Below are positions 8,664 through 15,446 of a stretch of 32,818 bases of DNA, piece after piece. The position numbers and the translations under genes are program-made. Numbering within the stretch: position 1 is the stretch's first letter; each line of letters begins with the position of its first letter. This stretch comes from Flavobacteriales bacterium UBA3477 (lineage in GTDB: Bacteria > Bacteroidota > Bacteroidia > Flavobacteriales > Schleiferiaceae): contig DFQY01000052.1 in NCBI GenBank assembly GCA_002378005.1, positions 1 through 32,818 on the forward strand. Reading direction: 5' to 3'. The notes beneath the pieces are model-generated. The model had not been told where the DNA came from. It saw nothing but the letters and a program-made list of their open reading frames with translations, and did not search any database.

Positions 8664-10721
8664 TTAATAAGCGAGGAGTTGAGTCAGTAACTCGTTCACT
8701 TTTAATTTGTTAGGTAACATCGTTTTCTCTAATGTTGAGTTTAGTGGAATGGCGGGCATATTCTCCGCCCCCAGCAACTTCACAGGGGCATCCAATGCCT
8801 CGAAACACTCCTCTTGAATGGCCCCTTGTACACTCTGCGCGTAGCTTGGACTGCTCGGTTCCTCGGTCAGTACCAACACCCTTCCGTGCATCCTCGCCTG
8901 CTTCATTACCTCCGTCTTGTCCCAAGGACTCAGCGTTCGTAAATCCAGCACGCTCACACGCCCTTCCAAGCCCTTGGCCGCCTCCAACGCCCAATACACG
9001 CCCATTCCATAGGTCACTACGAGCGCGGCCTCACCACGCTCACGCGCACCGTCCACGGCCTCCAACACCATTCTCGCCTTTCCAAACGGGACCACATAGT
9101 CCGCGCTCGGCTCCGGCGTCTTGGCACCTTCAGTACCTTTAATCTTGCTCCAATACAGCCCCTTGTGCTCCAACATCACAACTGGATTTGGATCATAGAA
9201 AGCGGCTTTCATCAAGCCCTTCAGGTCCGCCCCCGTACTTGGATAGGCAACCTTCACGCCACGGATGGCCGTGACCACACTTTCTACACTCGAGCTATGG
9301 AACGGTCCACCTGAACCATAGGCCCCGATGGGCACTCTGATGATGGTGCTCACTGGCCACTTCCCATTGCTGAGGTAGTAGCTGCGCGAGACTTCAGTGA
9401 ATAATTGGTTTATTCCAGGCCATAGATAATCTGCGAACTGAACCTCCACAATGGGCCTCAAACCCGTGGCGCTCATGCCCACCGTAGACCCGATGATAAA
9501 CGCTTCTTGAATAGGGGTATTGAACACCCGTCCGTCCCCAAATTTCTGTGCCAATGTCGCGGCTTCGCGGAACACGCCGCCCAATCTGCTGCCCACATCC
9601 TGCCCGTACAACAAGGTCTCTGGATGCTCCGCCATCAATTCCTTAATCGCAAACAAGGCGGCATCAACCATCACCGTCGGCTCCGCGCCCTTCGGCGCTC
9701 GCTCGCCACTCTCACTCGTGATGGGCGTAGGCGCATAGTCGTAGGTATAGAGATCCTCGGGCGTAGGGTCCGGCATCTGCAGGGCACTTTCGTATTGTGC
9801 TTCCACAAACGCTGCAGCCTCTGCGGCCCACTGATCGAGCTGTGCTTGGGAGAAGCCTGCGTCGAGGCATTGTTTGATTAAAACAGGGTAGGGATCACGC
9901 TTGGCGGCTTCTTCTAAGTCGTCGCGGTACCATTCTTTACGCACCCCGGAGGTGTGATGGTTGAGAAGGGGTACATCCATGCGTACCAAGAACGGGCGAC
10001 GCTCTTTACGCATGATTTTAATGACCTTTTGTAGCTCTTTGTAACAAGTTTCGAAATCTGTCCCGTCGAGATCGCGGGTTTCGATGCCGGTAAACCCTTT
10101 GGCGTATTCGACGGCATTGCTGTGGTGTACTTCTTCGCGGTTGGCACTGATGTCCCAGCCGTTATCCTGCACGAACATGAGCAGGGGGAACTGCTTTAGG
10201 GCGGCCATATGAAGGGCTTCTGAAATCTCTCCTTCCGTCATAGCGCTGTCGCCGATGCTACAGACGGAAATGGCACCAAGCTCTTCTTCAGTGGCTAATC
10301 CCTGCTGTTCTCGGTACTGAATCCCCATAGCGATTCCCGCGGTGGGGATGGCTTGCATACCGGTGGCGGAGCTTTGGTGGGGAATTTTGGGTTTATCGTC
10401 GTCTTTGAGACTAGGGTGGCTGTAGTAGGTGCGCCCTCCAGAGAAGGGATCGTCCACCTTGGCCAACAGCTGTAGCATGAGATCTTTTGGGGTCATGCCG
10501 ATGCCCAATAGTAGGCTGTCGTCGCGGTAATAGGGGGCGACAAAGTCTTTGGGTTCGAGCTGGAGGGCGAGAGCGAGCTGTGCGGCTTCATGGCCACGGC
10601 TCGTGGCGTGAACGTATTTTGAAGTCGTCTCTTTCTCGCGTTCGTAGAGCTCTGCCATGTGCTTGGCCGTGGCCATGAGCTTGAACGCTTTTTCAAAAGG
10701 AACGGTGGTCTTCTTGGGCAT
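8664..10721 (-). CDS. Branched-chain 2-oxoacid dehydrogenase E1, fused alpha and beta subunits
   Basis: The 685-residue protein joins an E1-alpha half (about 1-340) and an E1-beta half (about 345-685). The alpha half has the thiamine-diphosphate site GDSAMTEGE (157-165) through QDNGWDIS (186-192), plus RGHEAAQLA and the TSGVRKEWY phosphorylation-loop-like segment. The beta half has GQDVGSRLGGVF, FNTPIQEAFIIG, ADYLWPGINQL and LDLRTLSPWD. Together they decarboxylate 2-oxoacids from Val, Leu and Ile and pass acyl groups to lipoyl-E2, feeding branched-chain acyl-CoA for fatty acid synthesis or catabolism. The fused form is common in Bacteroidota. E2 and E3 genes are not in the window. It lies 44 bp after paaD with its own promoter-like sequence. 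A pyruvate or other 2-oxoacid specificity cannot be ruled out. Confidence 0.88.
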   Translation of the reverse strand: MPKKTTVPFEKAFKLMATAKHMAELYEREKETTSKYVHATSRGHEAAQLALALQLEPKDFVAPYYRDDSLLLGIGMTPKDLMLQLLAKVDDPFSGGRTYYSHPSLKDDDKPKIPHQSSATGMQAIPTAGIAMGIQYREQQGLATEEELGAISVCSIGDSAMTEGEISEALHMAALKQFPLLMFVQDNGWDISANREEVHHSNAVEYAKGFTGIETRDLDGTDFETCYKELQKVIKIMRKERRPFLVRMDVPLLNHHTSGVRKEWYRDDLEEAAKRDPYPVLIKQCLDAGFSQAQLDQWAAEAAAFVEAQYESALQMPDPTPEDLYTYDYAPTPITSESGERAPKGAEPTVMVDAALFAIKELMAEHPETLLYGQDVGSRLGGVFREAATLAQKFGDGRVFNTPIQEAFIIGSTVGMSATGLRPIVEVQFADYLWPGINQLFTEVSRSYYLSNGKWPVSTIIRVPIGAYGSGGPFHSSSVESVVTAIRGVKVAYPSTGADLKGLMKAAFYDPNPVVMLEHKGLYWSKIKGTEGAKTPEPSADYVVPFGKARMVLEAVDGARERGEAALVVTYGMGVYWALEAAKGLEGRVSVLDLRTLSPWDKTEVMKQARMHGRVLVLTEEPSSPSYAQSVQGAIQEECFEALDAPVKLLGAENMPAIPLNSTLEKTMLPNKLKVNELLTQLLAY

Positions 10722-10741
10722 GTTTCTGCATTTGGGCTCTT

Positions 10742-10772
10742 CAAAGTTAGGCCATGAGCCTCACTTTACAGA
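10742..10772 (-). promoter_or_regulatory. Bacteroidota-type promoter for the fused E1 gene
   Basis: On the minus strand TCTG (10772-10769, one mismatch to TTTG) is followed after exactly 19 bp by TAACTTTG (10749-10742), an exact TAnnTTTG -7 box. It sits 20 bp before the ATG at 10721 and overlaps the paaD stop codon, so the E1 gene can be transcribed apart from rseP-paaD. Confidence 0.5.
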
Positions 10773-11326
10773 CACTTAAAGTACTCAAAAGGCTCGAGGC
10801 AGCTTTGGCACTTGTACAAGCTCTTACAGGCGGTGGATCCATGTGCGCTCACGAGTTCCGTTTTTGAGCTCTTGCATCGCGGGCACTTTACGGTGGGTGC
10901 GGCGGCAAATAGCGTGCGCTTATCCGTCGATCCTTTGACGGGTGGAGCAATGCCGTAGGCTTCCATTTTCTCCAGTCCTTCTTGGGTAATCCAATCTGTG
11001 GTCCACGCCGGTTTGATTTGTTCTTCGATGAAGAAAGGTAGTTGGCGGGCATACATGGACTCACTAATATCTTGGGCCATGCGGTCCATGGCAGGACAAC
11101 CCACATAGGTGGGGCTGATGCTGATCTGGTAGATGTACTGGGCATTTTCCTCCGGCGCATCGGGGTGCAGTTCGCGAAAGGACTGCAGGGCTTCGGCACT
11201 TTTTGGGTGATTGGAAGGGGCGATGCTAACGCCTCGCAGTATGCCCATATCGTGCAGGCTCAACACGGGTATTTCCGGATCCTTGACCCGGCCTAAATAC
11301 TCGAATATGGACTGGCTTTCATCCAT
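10766..11326 (-). CDS. paaD: Phenylacetyl-CoA epoxidase maturation protein PaaD
   Basis: This 186-residue protein has an N-terminal MIP18/DUF59 domain (VKDPEIPVLSLHDMGILRGV, then SPTYVGCPAMD with the conserved Cys). PaaD-specific features follow: PAWTTDWITQEGLEKMEAYG, IAPP, and a C-terminal zinc-ribbon/Fe-S region with CPRCKSSKT, GSTACKSLYKCQSC and EPFEYFKCL. PaaD helps mature the iron centres of the PaaABCE oxygenase. Compared with E. coli PaaD as I recall it, there is an extra segment of about 26 residues between RGV and the SPTY strand (roughly residues 36-62). The ATG is 1 bp after the rseP stop, so both are probably co-transcribed. No paaA, B, C or E gene is next to it. Confidence 0.88.
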   Translation of the reverse strand: MDESQSIFEYLGRVKDPEIPVLSLHDMGILRGVSIAPSNHPKSAEALQSFRELHPDAPEENAQYIYQISISPTYVGCPAMDRMAQDISESMYARQLPFFIEEQIKPAWTTDWITQEGLEKMEAYGIAPPVKGSTDKRTLFAAAPTVKCPRCKSSKTELVSAHGSTACKSLYKCQSCLEPFEYFKCL

Positions 11327-11327
11327 C

Positions 11328-12656
11328 TTATCCGCCGAAGAATGCTCTAATGATATCTTGACCGTTGGCGAAAATCAGCAAGGCAAGCAACAGGAAGAAT
11401 CCTATCATTTGCGCTACTTCCAATACTTTGATCGAAGGTTTTTTACCGGTGACCATTTCTACCAAAGTGAAAACTACGTGCCCACCGTCAAGTGCAGGAA
11501 TAGGAAGGATGTTCAAGAAGCCCAACATGATGCTTAAGAAGGCGGTGAATTCCCAGAATCCGCGCCAATTCCACGAGCTATCGTACTGCTGTAGAATCAT
11601 CAAGAAACCGCCCACTTCTTTGTAGGCTTTGGTTTCAAAGTTGAAGATCAATTTGAACTGGCGTACATAGCCGTTAAGCTTGTTGCCCACCTCATCCCAG
11701 CCGCCGCCCAAGGCTTGCGCGAAGCTGTATTCTTTGTTCTTGATTTTGTAGTATTTGTAGACTTCACCGGTGTTGTAGACGCCAATTTTGCCGTCTTCTG
11801 GTACATCCAGGTACAAGGTATCTGCTACGCCATCGCGGTAATAGGTTAGGGCGATTTCTTCCCCGCCAAAATCAGGGATGGCATCGAAAAACTCGTCGAA
11901 AAATAGCAATTGCTGACCGTTGAGGCCGACCAAACTATCGCCTACTTGCATGCCTGCTGCCTCAGCTATGGAACCTTCGGAGAAGGCACCCACGACATAA
12001 GGCATACGAGGTCGAATAACGCTGTAGAGTGATTTATCCGCGATGATATCAGCCAGCGCTTCGGTGGTAATAGGCACACGTACCTCTTCGCCGTTGCGAT
12101 CTACGACAATATCTTCTCCTTCGCTCAGGAAAATCTCCATGGCTGTCTCGGAGTAGCTGTCCGGTACGTAGTCGCCGATGCTCAATATCTTATCGCCATT
12201 CTCGAGGCCCATTTCGTGGCCGATCTCGTTCGTCCAAATTCCATAGACCAAGCTGTCGTTCGGGAGGTAGTCCTTGCCGTAGCTCATCAATAAGAAGACG
12301 TAGATGAAGTAGGCGGTGATGAAGTTCATGATGACCCCGCCGGTGAGCATGATCAGGCGCTGCCAAGCCGGTTTCGCACGAAACTCCCATTCTTCCGGCT
12401 CCTCGCTAAGGTTTTCGGTGTCCATGCTTTCGTCCACCATACCTTCAATTTTTACATATCCTCCTAGTGGGATCCAACCAATACCCCATTCGGTTTCGCC
12501 TATTTGCTTCTTCAACAACGAGAATTTGTAGTCGAAAAACAGGTAAAACTTGGACACACGTACATCAAACCAACGGGCTGGCAAATAATGACCAAACTCG
12601 TGGAGTACAATAAGAATGGAGAGTCCAAGAACGAACTGGGCGATTTGAATGAGCAT
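11328..12656 (-). CDS. rseP: RIP metalloprotease RseP (site-2 protease)
   Basis: The 442-residue membrane protease has the zinc-binding HEFGH at residues 19-23 in the first membrane helix, the third ligand motif IPALDGGH near residue 391 in a late helix, and further membrane segments at about 105-125 and 420-435. At least one PDZ domain lies between (VVGAFSEGSIAEAAGMQVGDSLVGLNG). RseP cuts membrane-embedded anti-sigma factors and leftover signal peptides. Length is normal for the family. A clean -7 box and an unusual palindrome lie just upstream. It is followed after 1 bp by paaD, an odd partner with no known functional link. Confidence 0.93.
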   Translation of the reverse strand: MLIQIAQFVLGLSILIVLHEFGHYLPARWFDVRVSKFYLFFDYKFSLLKKQIGETEWGIGWIPLGGYVKIEGMVDESMDTENLSEEPEEWEFRAKPAWQRLIMLTGGVIMNFITAYFIYVFLLMSYGKDYLPNDSLVYGIWTNEIGHEMGLENGDKILSIGDYVPDSYSETAMEIFLSEGEDIVVDRNGEEVRVPITTEALADIIADKSLYSVIRPRMPYVVGAFSEGSIAEAAGMQVGDSLVGLNGQQLLFFDEFFDAIPDFGGEEIALTYYRDGVADTLYLDVPEDGKIGVYNTGEVYKYYKIKNKEYSFAQALGGGWDEVGNKLNGYVRQFKLIFNFETKAYKEVGGFLMILQQYDSSWNWRGFWEFTAFLSIMLGFLNILPIPALDGGHVVFTLVEMVTGKKPSIKVLEVAQMIGFFLLLALLIFANGQDIIRAFFGG

Positions 12657-12675
12657 AGGTGCAAAAATTATAGGC

Positions 12676-12683
12676 CAAAAGTA
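12676..12683 (-). promoter_or_regulatory. Candidate -7 box for rseP-paaD
   Basis: The minus strand reads TACTTTTG, an exact TAnnTTTG match, 20 bp before the rseP ATG, the same distance as in the E1 promoter. There is no TTTG 19 bp upstream; that spacer is filled by the palindrome at 12684-12707. Confidence 0.4.
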
Positions 12684-12707
12684 ACACTCCTTCTGCAGAA
12701 GTAGTGT
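12684..12707. promoter_or_regulatory. 24-bp palindrome next to the rseP -7 box
   Basis: ACACT-c-CTTCTG pairs with CAGAAG-t-AGTGT around a central CTGCAG with no loop and one mismatched position per arm. It abuts the -7 box of rseP and lies 33 bp after the kbl stop. It could be an operator for rseP or a weak terminator for kbl; the following TTACTTTTGG on the minus strand is a poor T-run, so an operator seems somewhat likelier. Confidence 0.4.
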
Positions 12708-12739
12708 CTCAATCTAACCGCTATATGGTCAAAAGGTTG

Positions 12740-13933
12740 TTAATCTTTTAGGACGCCCAATTCTTTGCCCACCTTTGTGAATGCCGCGATGGCGTGGTCC
12801 AAATGGGCTTGGGTATGTGCAGCGCTCAACTGAACGCGAATACGCGCCTGGCCTTGGGGCACTACAGGGTAGAAGAATCCTATGACATAGATGCCTTCAT
12901 TGAGCAATTTGTCTGCGAATTCTTGGCTCAGGGCCGCGTCGTACAACATGATAGGAACGATGGCACTTTCTCCATCTTTGAAATCAAAACCAGCCGCGGC
13001 TACTCCTTTTTTAAAGTAGTTCACGTTCCATTCTAGTTGGTCTCTGAGTTCCGTAGTCTCGCTCAAAAGATTGAAGACCTCGATAGAAGCGCCAACGATG
13101 GCTGGTGCAAGTGAATTTGAGAACAAATACGGGCGCGATTTCTGGCGCAACATTTCAATGATTTCCTTGCGGCCAGTAGTGAATCCACCCATGGCGCCGC
13201 CCAATGCTTTTCCAAGTGTTCCGGTGATAATATCCACCCGACCTAGGACGTTTTTCAGCTCGACGGTACCTCGACCGGTCTTACCGATGAAACCAGTGGC
13301 ATGACACTCGTCTACCATTACTAGCGCACCATATTGATCAGCGAGGTCACAGATTTTGTCCAATTGGGCCACATATCCATCCATCGAGAATACGCCGTCG
13401 GTAACGATAATTTTGAAACGCGCACCTTCAGCAGCTTTAAGTTGCGTTTCCAGATCCGCCATGTCGTTGTTTGCATAACGGAATCGTTCTGCCTTACACA
13501 GGCGCACCCCGTCTATAATGGAGGCGTGGTTCAGGCTGTCCGAAATAATGGCATCTTCATCTGTAAGTAGCGGTTCAAACACACCGCCATTTGCATCGAA
13601 TGCCGCTGCGTATAGAATGGTATCTTCCGTATGTAGGAATTCGGCAATCTTTGCTTCCAATTCCTTGTGAATATTCTGCGTCCCACAAATAAAGCGCACT
13701 GAGGACATCCCAAACCCGTGGCTGTCCAGCGCTTTGTGCGCCGCCTCTTGTACACGAGGGTGTGAGCTCAAGCCCAGGTAGTTGTTGGCACAGAAATTTA
13801 AGACTTCCTTGCCTTCTGTGGTTTGAATGACCGCATTCTGCGGTGTGGTGATGATGCGCTCTCTTTTAAAGAGTCCTGCATTGTTGATCTCTTCTAGTTG
13901 TGCGCTTAGGTGGTCCTTTAATGCTCCGTACAT
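12740..13933 (-). CDS. kbl: Glycine C-acetyltransferase (2-amino-3-ketobutyrate CoA ligase)
   Basis: This 397-residue fold-type I PLP enzyme matches KBL in length (E. coli 398) and motifs. The PLP lysine is Lys242 in TGTLGKALGG. VMVDECHATGFIG carries the Asp that holds the pyridine nitrogen, and SLNHASIIDG and FCANNYLGLS are family signatures. The enzyme splits 2-amino-3-oxobutyrate with CoA into glycine and acetyl-CoA, in threonine breakdown. No threonine dehydrogenase gene (tdh) is adjacent; instead the ATG lies 6 bp after a sugar-isomerase-like lipoprotein gene. Related alpha-oxoamine synthases (serine palmitoyltransferase, AONS) are less likely given the match along the whole length. Confidence 0.9.
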   Translation of the reverse strand: MYGALKDHLSAQLEEINNAGLFKRERIITTPQNAVIQTTEGKEVLNFCANNYLGLSSHPRVQEAAHKALDSHGFGMSSVRFICGTQNIHKELEAKIAEFLHTEDTILYAAAFDANGGVFEPLLTDEDAIISDSLNHASIIDGVRLCKAERFRYANNDMADLETQLKAAEGARFKIIVTDGVFSMDGYVAQLDKICDLADQYGALVMVDECHATGFIGKTGRGTVELKNVLGRVDIITGTLGKALGGAMGGFTTGRKEIIEMLRQKSRPYLFSNSLAPAIVGASIEVFNLLSETTELRDQLEWNVNYFKKGVAAAGFDFKDGESAIVPIMLYDAALSQEFADKLLNEGIYVIGFFYPVVPQGQARIRVQLSAAHTQAHLDHAIAAFTKVGKELGVLKD

Positions 13934-13939
13934 ATTACT

Positions 13940-14860
13940 TTATTTGTTCATGAAAGATTGCTCGTTCGCATATTCAATGCTTTCTTTCAAACACTCAATG
14001 CCGCGGTCGGCAGCACAAAAGTCTTGCTCGATGTAGTAGTGCTGCAGACCTGAAGTTTCAGCAGCTGCAAAAATTTCCTCCCAAGGGATGACGCCTTGAC
14101 CTACGGGAATTTGAGTAGCGGTATCTGCTGCAAAGTCTTTGACATGCCATAATGGGAATCGGCCAGGGTAGTTGTTGATCCATTCTACTGGATTCTCTCC
14201 AGCAAAGGCAACCCAGTGTACATCCATTTCAAACACTACGTTATGACCTTCGAGGGATTCGAGGAGGTATTGGTATGCGGAAGGAGATTCTGGGTTTGTA
14301 GGATCGAGGGGAAGGAATTCAAACTCGTGGTTGTGCCAAGCGGCGACTTTGCCGTGTTTGGCAGCCTCTGCACCCAATAGTTTGAGATAATCTACTAAGT
14401 GCGCGTAGCCCTCAGCGTTTCTCCATGCTTCGCTCATCCAAGGGATGATGATCCAATGTTGGTTCAAAGCGGTAGCGGCTTCAATGAATTTTGTGATGGA
14501 GGCGGTATCAATTGGCCCAACTTCAGTTCCCTCGAGCTGCATTGGGGTGTAATGTCCCGATGGACTGCTTAGCTGGGCATTACTTAGGGTCGTATTGAAA
14601 TCTGTAACAGGCATCCCCAAAAAAGATCCTTCCAGGTATCCGAAACTCTCTACTTTATCATAGCCTAATGCTTTGGTTTCTTTGAGCGTTGAAGCAATGG
14701 CTTCAGGGCCGGTCAGGGCCTCGCGTACAGTATATAATTGGTATCCTTTTTCAGCCACGGCATCGGTAGTTTTTTCAGTGTTTTTGGTCTCTTGGGCAGG
14801 GCCTTGACAGGCGATTAGGGTGCTTAGCGCAAATGCGCCTAGCCAGAGTGAGTGTTTCAT
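13940..14860 (-). CDS. Sugar phosphate isomerase/epimerase-type TIM-barrel lipoprotein
   Basis: This 306-residue protein starts with a lipoprotein signal (SLWLGAFALSTLIAC, Cys18) and a short acidic linker. The rest is an AP-endonuclease-2/xylose-isomerase-like TIM barrel (IolE/YcjR superfamily). Likely metal ligands are in WHNHEFEF, VFEMDVHWV, WHVKDF and YIEQD. Relatives in Bacteroidota are often exported and found near sugar catabolism, but the substrate is unknown. Lipidation suggests it faces the periplasm or outer membrane. It precedes kbl by 6 bp and is divergent from the S4-domain gene. Confidence 0.82.
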   Translation of the reverse strand: MKHSLWLGAFALSTLIACQGPAQETKNTEKTTDAVAEKGYQLYTVREALTGPEAIASTLKETKALGYDKVESFGYLEGSFLGMPVTDFNTTLSNAQLSSPSGHYTPMQLEGTEVGPIDTASITKFIEAATALNQHWIIIPWMSEAWRNAEGYAHLVDYLKLLGAEAAKHGKVAAWHNHEFEFLPLDPTNPESPSAYQYLLESLEGHNVVFEMDVHWVAFAGENPVEWINNYPGRFPLWHVKDFAADTATQIPVGQGVIPWEEIFAAAETSGLQHYYIEQDFCAADRGIECLKESIEYANEQSFMNK

Positions 14861-14921
14861 TAACGACGAAAATTTTTTCTTGAGTGGTTGAAATTAGGGG
14901 AAAACCGCCAAATTTGTGCCC

Positions 14922-15284
14922 ATGCGTATTGACAAATTCTTGTGGTGTGTCCGATTATTCAAAACCCGCAGCCTCTCCGGCGAGCAGGTGCGCTCGAACA
15001 GGGTAGTGATGGACGACATTCCTGTGAAGCCTTCTCGCGAGGTGAAGCCTGGCGATGTCGTTCGTATCAAACGCCATGGATTTGATCAGGAATTTGAGAT
15101 TCTTGCCTTGCCGAAATCGCGCATGGGAGCAAAATTGGTCCTAGAATATATTAAGGATATTACCCCTCAGGAAGAGATTGATAAGGAGGCGTTCTTGAAA
15201 CTTGCGAGGAACATGACCCGTCAAAAAGGGTTAGGTAGACCCACGAAAAAGGACCGTCGGGACATGGACGAGTTCTTAGATTAA
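14922..15284 (+). CDS. S4-domain RNA-binding protein (Hsp15-like)
   Basis: Starting at the ATG at 14922 gives 120 residues beginning MRIDKFLWCVRLFKTRSL, the usual family start; a GTG at 14916 is an alternative. The S4 RNA-binding domain fills residues 1-65, with PVKPSREVKPGDVVRI. A basic tail (MTRQKGLGRPTKKDRRDMDEF) is typical of Bacteroidota members. In E. coli Hsp15 (HslR) binds 50S subunits carrying a stalled peptidyl-tRNA; the same role here is inferred. It stands alone between the minus-strand block and the PUL and has the GC-rich style of the former. Confidence 0.85.
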   Translation: MRIDKFLWCVRLFKTRSLSGEQVRSNRVVMDDIPVKPSREVKPGDVVRIKRHGFDQEFEILALPKSRMGAKLVLEYIKDITPQEEIDKEAFLKLARNMTRQKGLGRPTKKDRRDMDEFLD

Positions 15285-15446
15285 TTCCTCCATTTCGTGA
15301 ACAAAAAAATTGCTCAAACGTATTACAGTTCTATAAATACGGCTTTCTGTCCGGCATTTGTCCGGAGCGGAAAGTTGGCAGTTGGATTACTTGTATGCAT
15401 TTTTGAGTGTCTTAAGTACACTTATTAAAGATTTATTCATAAAGTC
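15285..15446 (+). promoter_or_regulatory. Leader region of the PUL operon, upstream of susC
   Basis: This 162-bp gap holds no gene. It contains the motif TGTCCGG-ca-TTTGTCC (15348-15363), whose two TGTCC units form an 11-bp tandem, and a short inverted repeat AGTGT/ACACT (15406-15422, 7-bp spacer). No exact TAnnTTTG box is found. Position makes it the expected control region for the SusC-to-T9SS-protein transcript. Confidence 0.45.
15348..15363 (+). repeat. 16-bp motif TGTCCGG-nn-TTTGTCC, left copy
   Basis: TGTCCGG, two free bases, then TTTGTCC, 84 bp before the susC ATG. The same pattern with identical spacing recurs at 29121-29136 right after the GH5 stop. The sequence outside the 16 bp does not match. 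Confidence 0.5.

Noticed and set aside
15406..15422. AGTGT/ACACT inverted repeat as a defined operator for susC
   Set aside because: Arms of 5 bp are expected by chance; kept only as a note in the leader region.
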